A DNA stretch of 16,749 bases from DASXRA01 sp036558905 (GTDB lineage: Bacteria > Actinomycetota > Actinomycetes > Mycobacteriales > Jatrophihabitantaceae): contig DATBER010000050.1 of the NCBI GenBank assembly GCA_036558905.1, positions 1 to 16,749 of the forward strand, written 5' to 3'. The notes beneath the pieces are model-generated. The model had not been told where the DNA came from, made no database searches, and was given only the letters and a program-made list of their open reading frames with translations. Positions within the stretch are counted from its first letter, which is position 1. Every line of letters starts with the position of its first letter. The position numbers and the translations under genes are program-made. Below, piece by piece: positions 8,278 to 14,398 of the stretch.

Positions 8278-9268
8278 GGCGGCTCCTCCGGTTCGCGATC
8301 GGCAGGTAGATGGCGGTGACGAGCAACAGGAACAGCAGCATCAACACGCTCATCGCCGAGCCGTAGCCGAAGTTCCAGACCTGGAAGGAGTTCGTGTAGA
8401 TGTGGATCGACATCAGGTCGGTCGACGGCGGCACCGACATGCTGTACAGCACGAACGGGGTATTGAAGTCGTTGAACGTCCAGAGGAACAGCATCAGCAG
8501 CAGCACCGTGTTCACCGGCCGCAGCATCGGCAGCGTGATCCGGAAGAACTGCGACCAGCTGCCGGCCCCGTCGATGGCCGAGGCCTCGTAGACGTCGTTG
8601 GGAATGCTCTGCATCCCGGCCATGATCATCAGGAACGCGAACGGCCACTGCCGCCAGATCGCCACGACAGCGGTCGAGAAGAACGCGTTGTTGCCGATCA
8701 GCCAGAACGGCTTGTGGTTGAGCAGGTGCAAGTCGTTGACGAGCAGCTGGTTCACCACTCCGCTGTCGCGCTGCAGCATGAAGTTCCAGATGATCACGCC
8801 GGCGAATATCGGCAGCGCGTAGGGGATGAGAAACAGCGTGCGCACCGGTCCGCGACCCAGGAACGGCCGTTGCAGCACCCACGCGGCCACCAGCCCGATT
8901 CCCCACGAGAAGGCCACCACCAGCACCGTGTAGGAGCAGGTGACCTCGAACGAGTGCAGCAGCGACTTGCCGACTGGCCCGGAGAACTTCAGCGCGATGC
9001 GGTAGTTGTCGAACCCCGCCGTCGGCGCACTGGACCAGTGCTGGATGTACTCCTGGGTCAGCCGGATGAAGCTGATCCACACGCCGATCGCCATCGGCAC
9101 GATGTGGATCAGCAGCTCCAGCACGACCGCCGGGATCAGCAGCAGGTACGGGGTGGCCTTGCGCCAGCTCCACGGGATCTGCCGTCGTTTCGGGGGTGGC
9201 CGCCGGTTGGCGGCGACATCGTCGGTGTCCGGTGTCGTCGCCGTCGCGGTCCCGACTGTCACTCGCAT
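8264..9268 (-). CDS. Sugar ABC transporter permease, MalF type (CUT1)
   Basis: Partner membrane subunit of the importer, 334 residues. I place the start at the ATG at 9268 (MRVTVGTATATT), which has AAAGG about four bases upstream. An upstream GTG at 9307 would put the start inside a strong hairpin and add 13 residues with no ribosome site. The N-terminus is basic and cytoplasmic (NRRPPPKRR at 21-29), then comes a first helix at 40-66. The EAA loop is at about 222-249 (VYEASAIDGAGSWSQFFRITLP), with E228, A229, D233, G234 and P247 matching the consensus. The last helix ends at about 325 before the basic tail. It is translated just ahead of the MalG-type gene with a 14-base overlap. No ATP-binding subunit lies in the window. 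Confidence 0.94.
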   Translation of the reverse strand: MRVTVGTATATTPDTDDVAANRRPPPKRRQIPWSWRKATPYLLLIPAVVLELLIHIVPMAIGVWISFIRLTQEYIQHWSSAPTAGFDNYRIALKFSGPVGKSLLHSFEVTCSYTVLVVAFSWGIGLVAAWVLQRPFLGRGPVRTLFLIPYALPIFAGVIIWNFMLQRDSGVVNQLLVNDLHLLNHKPFWLIGNNAFFSTAVVAIWRQWPFAFLMIMAGMQSIPNDVYEASAIDGAGSWSQFFRITLPMLRPVNTVLLLMLFLWTFNDFNTPFVLYSMSVPPSTDLMSIHIYTNSFQVWNFGYGSAMSVLMLLFLLLVTAIYLPIANRRSRHVVL

Positions 9269-9284
9269 ACTGCCTTTCGCCGAG

Positions 9285-9315
9285 GTTCCCGGGTGCGCAC
9301 GGCGCACCCGGGAAC
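9285..9315 (-). other. Intra-operon hairpin between binding-protein and permease genes
   Basis: A perfect 14-base inverted repeat, GTTCCCGGGTGCGC (9285-9298) against GCGCACCCGGGAAC (9302-9315), with a three-base loop. It begins 12 bases after the binding-protein stop (9327) and ends 17 bases before the permease ATG (9268). No U tract follows. In maltose-type operons such hairpins stabilise the upstream message or attenuate readthrough, so that binding protein is made in excess over permease. The structure is seen directly; the role is inferred. Confidence 0.75.
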
Positions 9316-9326
9316 AGTGCGGGGAA

Positions 9327-10679
9327 TCAGCTGGCCGGCATCTTCGCCTGCGCGTCCTCCATGGCCGACTTGATGTCGTCGTCGCTGACGTTGCTGCCGG
9401 TGGCGGCCTTCGCGATCAGTGGCGTAATCGCCTGGCCGACCGCCGTCTCCATGGCCGCCTCGTTCTTGGTCAGCGGCAGCGGGGCCGACTTGGTGGCCAG
9501 TGCGTCCTTGAACACCTGCGCCTCGGCGGTGTCGGTGGTCCAGGTCGCCGTGGCGGCGGTGTTGATCGGCAGCGTCGTGAACGCCTTGCCCAGGGTCTGC
9601 TGCTCGGCCGCGCTCGTCATGAACTTGACGAACGCCTCGTCGGCTGCGATGTGCTTGGAGTTCTTGAAGATCGACAGGTTGATGCCGGCCGGGAAGGTGC
9701 CGATGTCCTTGCCGCCCGCCGGCACCGGGTTCGGTGCCGGGATGGCGACCACGCCGTAGTCACCGGCCTTCATGCCGCTCTGCTGGATCGACACGTCGGC
9801 GTTGTTCTGGCTCATGACCATGGCCGCCGTGCCCTTGGCGAAGTCCGTGACCGCTTCGGGGCCCTTGCTGTACTGGGCATTGCTCGGGTTGACGACCTTG
9901 TCGGACGCCATCAGGTCGATGTACTGCTTGATGCCGGCGACGACGCCCGGGCTGGTGAACGTCGGCTTGTCGCCGTCGAAGAGGTCGCCGCCGTTCTGCT
10001 GCCCGAAGATGAAGGCGAAGTGGACGTTCTCGGTGTAGCTGCCGCCTTCCAGGGCCATGCCGTACACGTTCTTCGACGGGTCGGTCAGGGCCTTGGCGTC
10101 GGACACGACGTCCTGCCAGCTGGCCGGCGGCTGCAGGCCCTTGGCCTGGAACATCGCCTTGTTGTAGTAGAGGCCGTAGGCGAGACCGTACAGCGGCACC
10201 GAGGTCGGGTCCTGCCCGGGCACGCCGCCGGTCGCGAGCGAGGACGCCACGAACTGGTCCTTGCCGCCGATGGCCGCGAAGGCGGATGCGTCGAACGGCA
10301 TGAACGCGCCGGTGGCCTGCAGCGACGGGGCCCAGGTGTTGCCGATGTTCAGCACGTCCGGACCCTGGCCGCTGGTCGTGGCGGCGAGGATCTTGTTCTG
10401 CAGGTGTGCCCAGTCGATGACCTGCAGCTTCACGGTGACGCCGGTCTGCTCCTTGAACTTGTCCAATTCCGGCTGCAGCACCTGGGCGTCCTGGGCGACG
10501 GTCGGCGCCTGGTTGCTGGCCCAGTACGTGATGGTCTGGCCGGACAGCGAGCCGCCTCCACCGGTACCGCCGCCGGATGAACTGTCCTTCTTGCTGGACG
10601 AGCAGGCGGTGATCGCCAAGGTGGCGGCGACCGCCAGACCCATCACGACCTGCGAAGGTCGGATATGGGGCGTGCGCAT
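9327..10679 (-). CDS. Sugar ABC transporter solute-binding lipoprotein (family 1)
   Basis: Extracellular sugar receptor of the importer, 450 residues, anchored by lipid. The ATG at 10679 is preceded by AGGAGG (10684-10689 region), and gives a lipoprotein signal peptide MRTPHIRPSQVVMGLAV followed by the lipobox ITAC with lipid-modified C26. A Ser/Gly linker (27-45) leads to the mature fold, which opens with QTITYW. The remaining sequence has the bilobed CUT1 binding-protein layout (PDVLNIGNTWAPSLQATG, KGTAAMVMSQNNADV, and a helical C-terminus). The frame stays open to 10775, but that extension crosses the promoter and operator and lacks a ribosome site. This is the first gene of the transport operon. 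The ligand cannot be read from the sequence; the neighbouring enzymes suggest a beta-linked gluco-, manno- or galacto-oligosaccharide. Confidence 0.95.
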   Translation of the reverse strand: MRTPHIRPSQVVMGLAVAATLAITACSSSKKDSSSGGGTGGGGSLSGQTITYWASNQAPTVAQDAQVLQPELDKFKEQTGVTVKLQVIDWAHLQNKILAATTSGQGPDVLNIGNTWAPSLQATGAFMPFDASAFAAIGGKDQFVASSLATGGVPGQDPTSVPLYGLAYGLYYNKAMFQAKGLQPPASWQDVVSDAKALTDPSKNVYGMALEGGSYTENVHFAFIFGQQNGGDLFDGDKPTFTSPGVVAGIKQYIDLMASDKVVNPSNAQYSKGPEAVTDFAKGTAAMVMSQNNADVSIQQSGMKAGDYGVVAIPAPNPVPAGGKDIGTFPAGINLSIFKNSKHIAADEAFVKFMTSAAEQQTLGKAFTTLPINTAATATWTTDTAEAQVFKDALATKSAPLPLTKNEAAMETAVGQAITPLIAKAATGSNVSDDDIKSAMEDAQAKMPAS

Positions 10680-10746
10680 GGGGCCTCCTGGTTGGGGCTG
10701 GTGCGGGTCGGTTGTCGAGTCCGGATTCACACGAGCGATCGAGTCG

Positions 10747-10762
10747 GTGAGAGCGCTCTCAC
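10747..10762. promoter_or_regulatory. LacI-family operator, 16-bp perfect palindrome
   Basis: GTGAGAGCGCTCTCAC is a perfect dyad with the central CG step typical of LacI/GalR operators. It closely resembles the TGGGAGCGCTCCCA box bound by the CebR cellobiose repressor of Streptomyces. It sits 67 bases before the binding-protein start and about 90 bases beyond the end of the divergently unrelated but same-strand lacI-type gene, just downstream of a predicted promoter. The most likely ligand is the LacI-type regulator encoded next door, which would block transcription until its inducer sugar appears. Confidence 0.85.
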
Positions 10763-10776
10763 GAAGTGGCTGCAAG

Positions 10777-10804
10777 ATTTGTTCATGCCCCCAACCAATG
10801 TCAA
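10777..10804 (-). promoter_or_regulatory. Predicted sigma-70-type promoter of the sugar-uptake operon
   Basis: On the minus strand there is a perfect -35 hexamer TTGACA (10804-10799). Sixteen bases downstream is ACAAAT (10782-10777), a partial -10 hexamer matching the last three consensus positions; CAAATC one base further is an alternative. Transcription would begin near 10770, placing the operator at roughly +8 to +23, where a bound repressor blocks elongation. The -35 is convincing, the -10 is weak. Confidence 0.5.
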
Positions 10805-10850
10805 GGGTTTCCCGAAGATCGATCGGATCGTTACCTGCGGCCGAGGGGCA

Positions 10851-11882
10851 TCACGCGCTCGCCCGGCGAACCGTCTCGACCGGGAGGATCCGGACCCGCT
10901 CGGTCGTCCGGCCGTCGATCCGGTCCAGCAGCATCCGGGCCATGGTCCGGCCCATGTCCTGTAGCGACTGCCGCACCGTGGTCAGTGCCGGGGTGGCGAC
11001 CTGGGCCTCGCGGATGTCGTCGAACCCGACGACGGCGATGTCGTCGGGCACCTTGCGGCCGGACTGCTCGATCGCGCGCATCGCCCCGATCGCGGTCAGA
11101 TCGGACGCGGCGAACACCGCGTCGAGCTCCGGGCAGGCGGCCAGCAGGTCGTGCATCGCGGTCAGGCCGCCCGCAACCGTGAAGTCGCCGGCCGCGACGA
11201 GGCGCTCGTCCGGAGTCTGGCCGGCGGCCCGCAGCGCGGCCCGGTAGCCGGCCAGGCGGTCCTGTCCGGCGCACATGTCCTGCGGCCCGGTGATGGTCGC
11301 GATCCGGTGGGCGCCGCGGTCGAGCAGCAGCTCGGTGGCCAGGCGCGCCCCGGTGACGTTGTCCGAGTCGACGTAGCACAGCGACGGGTCGCCGGACAGC
11401 GGCCGGCCGTTGATGACCGTGGGCACGCCCATTCGCTCGAGCGTCTGCGGCAACCCGTCGTCGCCGTGCAGCGACACCAGCAGCACGCCGTCGACGTGAC
11501 CGCCGGCGGCGTAGTGCTCGAACTGTTCGGCTTCGGCGGGCGTCGACGCGATGACGAAGATCAGCTGCAGGCCGGCCGCCGCGATCTGGGTGTGCGCTCC
11601 CCGCAGCATGGCCAGGAAGTACGGGTCGTTGAACAGCCGGTCCTCGCTCTCGGCCACGAGGAACGCCACCGAGTCGCTGCGCCGGGTGACGAGTGAGCGG
11701 GCCGCCCGGTTGGGGGCATAGGCCGTCTCGCGGGCGGCCGCCAGCACGGCCTCGCGCGCGTCGTCGCTGACGTTGGCGGCCCCGCGAAGCACCCGGCTCG
11801 CCGTGGCGCGCGAGACGCCCGCCCGGGCCGCGACGACCTCTAGGGTCGGCGGCCGGTCGGTCGGACGACGGCGCTGCGCCAT
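10851..11882 (-). CDS. LacI-family transcriptional regulator of the sugar-uptake operon
   Basis: Sugar-responsive repressor, 343 residues. The N-terminal helix-turn-helix is at about 13-33 (TLEVVAARAGVSRATASRVL), followed by the hinge-helix region ending NRAARSL (58-64). A periplasmic-binding-protein-like effector domain runs from about 70 to 335 (VAFLVAES, DGVLLVS, VDSDNVTGARLAT, AVFAASDLTAIGAM, VVGFDDI, ALTTVRQSLQDMG). The ATG at 11882 is chosen because AGGAGG ends eight bases before it; an upstream GTG at 11891 overlaps that ribosome site and is rejected. The gene lies immediately upstream of, and on the same strand as, the transporter operon, with the palindromic operator in the gap, so it very likely represses that operon. 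A minus-strand TACACT (11923-11918) could be its -10 box. The inducer is unknown; the operator resembles that of CebR, which hints at a cellobiose-like oligosaccharide. Confidence 0.93.
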   Translation of the reverse strand: MAQRRRPTDRPPTLEVVAARAGVSRATASRVLRGAANVSDDAREAVLAAARETAYAPNRAARSLVTRRSDSVAFLVAESEDRLFNDPYFLAMLRGAHTQIAAAGLQLIFVIASTPAEAEQFEHYAAGGHVDGVLLVSLHGDDGLPQTLERMGVPTVINGRPLSGDPSLCYVDSDNVTGARLATELLLDRGAHRIATITGPQDMCAGQDRLAGYRAALRAAGQTPDERLVAAGDFTVAGGLTAMHDLLAACPELDAVFAASDLTAIGAMRAIEQSGRKVPDDIAVVGFDDIREAQVATPALTTVRQSLQDMGRTMARMLLDRIDGRTTERVRILPVETVRRASA

Positions 11883-11981
11883 GCCGCGCACCTCCTGCCA
11901 GCCTCACTGTGCCGGGGAGTGTAATGCGCGGGCCCCGCAGATCCGGGAAGATCGCGGGACGTCACGAGCTGGCGGTCGACC

Positions 11982-12016
11982 GTCGGCCCCTCGACCCCGT
12001 ACTTCGAGAGGCCGAC
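11982..12016. repeat. Hairpin repeat, copy 1
   Basis: GTCGGCC (11982-11988) pairs with GGCCGAC (12010-12016), then after one C-A mismatch CTCGA (11990-11994) pairs with TCGAG (12004-12008), leaving a nine-base loop. A 29-base core (11985-12013) matches copy 2 at 23 positions. It may terminate transcription from one or both sides, or be a dispersed intergenic palindromic repeat. Confidence 0.65.
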
Positions 12017-12037
12017 ACCCTTGCCAGGACGTGCTTC

Positions 12038-12066
12038 GACCCCTCGAACTCATACTTCGAGGGGTC
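12038..12066. repeat. Hairpin repeat, copy 2
   Basis: A perfect 11-bp stem, GACCCCTCGAA (12038-12048) with TTCGAGGGGTC (12056-12066), and a seven-base loop CTCATAC. Relative to copy 1, the second base pair changes from G-C to A-T, a compensatory change that supports selection on the structure. The copies are 53 bases apart in the same orientation. Confidence 0.65.
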
Positions 12067-12175
12067 CGCGTCGTTCGTTGTACCGGCCGCCGTCGACCAC
12101 CCGGTGGAGGCTCGCCCGACCTTCGGTGAATCTCGCGCGAGGTCAGCCGACTCGAATCCCGGCCGGGCGGCGTGG

Positions 12176-12181
12176 CAGAAT
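12176..12181 (+). promoter_or_regulatory. Weak candidate -10 element for the rpsP operon
   Basis: CAGAAT within GGCAGAATG resembles actinobacterial -10 elements. It lies 133 bases before the rpsP GTG. I see no good -35 at 16-18 bases upstream, so this is a guess from position and sequence only. Confidence 0.25.
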
Positions 12182-12201
12182 GTTGCGCTGAGTACCGGCC
12201 T

Positions 12202-12226
12202 GACGGCGGACCCTCTCACCGCCGTC
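12202..12226 (+). other. Leader hairpin upstream of rpsP
   Basis: GACGGCGG (12202-12209) pairs with CCGCCGTC (12219-12226) around a nine-base loop. It would lie in the 5' untranslated region of the rpsP message if transcription starts near 12188. Autoregulatory leaders exist for several ribosomal protein operons, but I do not recognise this one as a known class. Confidence 0.4.
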
Positions 12227-12313
12227 GAGCCAGTCCACCCCGGTCGCTCGCATCCTCGCGAACCCCACCCGAGGCTGCTGTGCGTCCATGCAACCTATGG
12301 AGCAGAAGCACCC

Positions 12314-12766
12314 GTGGCCACCAAGATCAAGCTCATGCGTCTGGGCAAGATGCGCGAGCCGCACTATCGCATCGTCGTCGCCGATGCCCGCACCAAGCGG
12401 GACGGCCGGTCGATCGAGACGATCGGCGAGTACCACCCGAAGAGCGACCCGTCGATCATCAAGCTCGACGGCGAGCGGGCGGCGTACTGGCTCGGCGTGG
12501 GCGCCCAGCCGACCGAGGCCGTCACCGCCATCCTCAAGGCGACCGGCGACTGGCAGAAGTTCAAAGGCCTGCCCGCCCCCGAGCCGCTGAAGGTCCCGGC
12601 GGCCAAGCCGGACAAGCTCGAGCGGTTCAACGCCGCTCTGGCGGAGGTGTCCGGCGAGCCTGCCACCGAGGCCACCACGCCGAGGAAGCGCGCGCCGAAG
12701 AAGGCCGAAGCGAAGGCCGAGTCGGACAGCGACGCCCCGGCCGGCACAGCCAGCGCGGAGGAATGA
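12314..12766 (+). CDS. rpsP: 30S ribosomal protein S16
   Basis: Small-subunit ribosomal protein S16, needed for 30S assembly. The start is the GTG at 12314, which gives the canonical N-terminus ATKIKLMRLGKMREPHYRIVVAD; the frame is open farther upstream, but only without family similarity. The ribosome site is weak (GGAG about 11 bases upstream). The conserved S16 core occupies residues 1-85 (KRDGRSIETIGEYHPK, ERAAYWLGVGAQPTEAV). The last 65 residues are a Lys/Ala/Glu-rich tail (RKRAPKKAEAKAESDSD), a common extension in actinobacteria that makes this 150-residue protein longer than the 80-90 of E. coli S16. It is the first gene of the ribosome-maturation operon; the KH-protein GTG follows its stop after one base. 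Confidence 0.98.
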   Translation: MATKIKLMRLGKMREPHYRIVVADARTKRDGRSIETIGEYHPKSDPSIIKLDGERAAYWLGVGAQPTEAVTAILKATGDWQKFKGLPAPEPLKVPAAKPDKLERFNAALAEVSGEPATEATTPRKRAPKKAEAKAESDSDAPAGTASAEE

Positions 12767-12767
12767 C

Positions 12768-13004
12768 GTGCTCGAGGAAGCCCTCGAGCACCTGGTGCGC
12801 GGCATTGTCGACCATCCCGACGACGTGCGCGTCGACATGGTAAACAACCGGCGCGGGTCCCGCCTGGAGATCCGGGTCCACCCCGACGACCTCGGCCGGG
12901 TCATCGGCCGGGGTGGTCGCACGGCCAAGGCGCTGCGCCAGGTGATCAACGGCGTCGGCGGCAAGGGCATTCGCGTGGACGTGGTCGACGTCGATCACCG
13001 CTGA
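12768..13004 (+). CDS. khpA: KH-domain RNA-binding protein (KhpA / YlqC family)
   Basis: Small RNA-binding protein, 78 residues, made of a single type II KH domain. The RNA-contact loop GRGG at 47-50 (RVIGRGGRTAKALRQ) is intact. In other bacteria KhpA pairs with KhpB/Jag and affects cell size and RNA metabolism. Its GTG start lies one base after the rpsP stop, with GGAGGA inside the end of rpsP as the ribosome site. The position between rpsP and rimM is the conserved one in actinobacteria and Firmicutes. Confidence 0.96.
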   Translation: MLEEALEHLVRGIVDHPDDVRVDMVNNRRGSRLEIRVHPDDLGRVIGRGGRTAKALRQVINGVGGKGIRVDVVDVDHR

Positions 13005-13009
13005 GCTCG

Positions 13010-13528
13010 GTGCGGTCGGTGGCTGACGACGAACTGCTCGTAGTGGGGCGGGTCGGCCCGCCGCACGGCGTGCGCGGCGCGGTGATCGTGCAGCCGTTCA
13101 CCGACGACCCGGACGAGCGGTTCGCCGACGGTTCGGTGCTGGCTACCACCGCCGACCCGCTCACCGTGCAGGCCGCGCGCTGGCACGGCAACCGGCTGGT
13201 CGTCCAGTTCGACGGGGTGGCCGACCGCTCGGCCGCCGAGCGGCTGCGGGGCGTCGAGCTCCTGCTCGCCGCGTCCGACCGTCCACCGCTGGACGATCCG
13301 GACGACTTCTACGACACCGACCTGGTCGGGCTGACCGCCAGCACCGTCGACGGCCGCCCACTCGGGCCGGTGCGCGACGTCGTGCACGCCCCGGCCAGCG
13401 ACTACCTGGTGGTCGAGGTCGACGGCCGCGACCGCCTGGTGCCGTTCGTGGCGGCGGTCGTCCCGACCGTCGACGTCGCCGGCGGCCGCGTGGTCATCGA
13501 CCCGCCCGAAGGGCTGCTCGAGCTATGA
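13010..13528 (+). CDS. rimM: 16S rRNA processing protein RimM
   Basis: Ribosome maturation factor that binds S19 in the 30S head and helps mature 16S rRNA, 172 residues. The N-terminal RimM beta-barrel begins DELLVVGRVGPPHGVRGAVIVQPFTD (about 7-32). The C-terminal PRC-barrel starts near YDTDLVGLTA and ends in VIDPPEGLLEL. The GTG at 13010 is five bases after the KH stop. A second in-frame GTG at 13019 gives MADDELLVVG and is equally plausible, since neither has a good ribosome site. The stop overlaps the trmD start as ATGA (13525-13528), so the two are translationally coupled. Confidence 0.96.
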   Translation: MRSVADDELLVVGRVGPPHGVRGAVIVQPFTDDPDERFADGSVLATTADPLTVQAARWHGNRLVVQFDGVADRSAAERLRGVELLLAASDRPPLDDPDDFYDTDLVGLTASTVDGRPLGPVRDVVHAPASDYLVVEVDGRDRLVPFVAAVVPTVDVAGGRVVIDPPEGLLEL

Positions 13529-14211
13529 GGCTGGACGTCGTCACGATCTTCCCGGAGTACCTGGCTCCGCTGCGGCAATCCCTGCTGGGCAAGGCGATCG
13601 AGCGTGGGCAGCTCGACGTTCGGGTGCACGATCTGCGCACCTGGACCGACGATGTGCACCGCACGGTCGACGACTCGCCCTACGGGGGCGGACCGGGCAT
13701 GGTGATGCTGCCCGAGCCGTGGGGGCGGGCCCTGGACGACATTGCCCCGCCTGAGGGAGCCCAGCCGCGACTGGTGATCACGACGCCGGCCGGGCGCCCG
13801 TTCACCCAGGCGATGGCCCACGAACTGGCCGCCGAGCCGTGGCTGGTGTTCGCCTGCGGGCGTTATGAGGGCATCGACGCCCGGGTCGTCGACTACGCCG
13901 GGTCGCGGATGCGGGTCGACGAGGTGAGCATCGGCGACTACGTGCTGGCCGGGGGCGAGGCCGCCGTGCTGGTCATCGTCGAGGCGGTCGGCCGGCTGCT
14001 GCCCGGGGTGCTCGGCAACGCCGACTCGGCCGCCGACGACTCGTTCAGCGACGGGCTGCTCGAGGCCCCGGCGTACACCAAACCGGCGTCCTGGCGAGGG
14101 ATGGACGTGCCGCCGGTGCTGCTGTCCGGCCACCACGGCGAGATCGCCCGGTGGCGGGCCGAGCAGTCGCGGGCGCGGACCCGGGAACGCCGGCCCGACC
14201 TGCTCGGGTAG
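13525..14211 (+). CDS. trmD: tRNA (guanine-N1-)-methyltransferase TrmD
   Basis: SPOUT-class methyltransferase that makes m1G37 in tRNAs reading CNN/GGG codons and so prevents +1 frameshifting; it is a dimer using S-adenosylmethionine. The 228-residue protein has the signature MRLDVVTIFPEY at the start, SPYGGGPGMVM at 51-61, and the trefoil-knot SAM site formed by LVFACGRYEGID (107-118) and DEVSIGDYVLAGGE (132-145). D172 in DDSFSDGLLE aligns with the catalytic Asp of the E. coli enzyme. The ATG overlaps the rimM stop (ATGA). No gene lies between trmD and rplS, but there is a 187-base leader. Confidence 0.98.
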   Translation: MRLDVVTIFPEYLAPLRQSLLGKAIERGQLDVRVHDLRTWTDDVHRTVDDSPYGGGPGMVMLPEPWGRALDDIAPPEGAQPRLVITTPAGRPFTQAMAHELAAEPWLVFACGRYEGIDARVVDYAGSRMRVDEVSIGDYVLAGGEAAVLVIVEAVGRLLPGVLGNADSAADDSFSDGLLEAPAYTKPASWRGMDVPPVLLSGHHGEIARWRAEQSRARTRERRPDLLG

Positions 14212-14243
14212 CGGCCGCCGCACATAACTGCTGCACAGCGCCG

Positions 14244-14264
14244 CCCGGTTTCGCGCCGACCGGG
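14244..14264 (+). other. Hairpin in the trmD-rplS gap
   Basis: CCCGGT (14244-14249) pairs with ACCGGG (14259-14264) around a nine-base loop, 33 bases after the trmD stop. No U tract follows, so it could be a weak terminator or a leader element. Just after it, TGGCACCAT (14271-14279) is a possible extended -10 for an rplS-proximal promoter, at low confidence. Confidence 0.35.
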
Positions 14265-14357
14265 TCCGTATGGCACCATCGAGTGGTTGCCCAGCGCCCG
14301 TGTGGCGTGTGGCGGCCCCAATTGGCAAGCCCTGCAAGCCTCGGCCCGCAGACACGC

Positions 14358-14374
14358 GTGCCGGACTCCGGCAC
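14358..14374 (+). other. Leader hairpin just upstream of rplS
   Basis: GTGCCGG (14358-14364) pairs perfectly with CCGGCAC (14368-14374) around the three-base loop ACT. It ends nine bases before the rplS ribosome site GAAGGA (14383-14388). Its position in the 5' leader of a ribosomal protein gene would suit autoregulation, but it matches no leader class I can name. Confidence 0.45.
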
Positions 14375-14398
14375 CAGACTTTGAAGGATGCGAAACCG

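Larger units (their letters stand above)
11883..12313. other. 431-base intergenic region between lacI-type gene and rpsP
   Basis: No convincing gene is present. It contains the ribosome site and possible TACACT -10 of the lacI-type gene at the left, two related hairpin repeats (11982-12016 and 12038-12066), a short palindrome CGGTCGACCG just left of the first hairpin, a weak candidate rpsP promoter (-10 CAGAAT at 12176-12181) and a leader hairpin (12202-12226). It is the junction between a catabolic locus and the housekeeping ribosomal cluster. The forward frame that is open from 11909 into rpsP has no ribosome site and no family resemblance upstream of the rpsP GTG. Confidence 0.7.

Noticed and set aside
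9269..9307. Longer MalF-type start at the GTG at 9307
   Set aside because: It would start within the 14-bp hairpin and has no ribosome site; the ATG at 9268 has AAAGG at a workable distance.
10680..10775. Upstream extension of the binding-protein frame
   Set aside because: It crosses the operator and predicted transcription start, and would displace the lipoprotein signal peptide from the N-terminus.
12149..12160. GACTCGAATCCC, similar to a tRNA T-loop and therefore a possible tRNA remnant or attachment site
   Set aside because: No matching T stem, anticodon arm or acceptor stem can be built around it, and no integrase gene is present.
11909..12313. Possible N-terminal extension of S16 or separate upstream gene in the rpsP frame
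   Set aside because: S16 proteins begin at the (A)TKIKLMRLGK motif; the upstream translation has no family similarity and covers the hairpin repeats.
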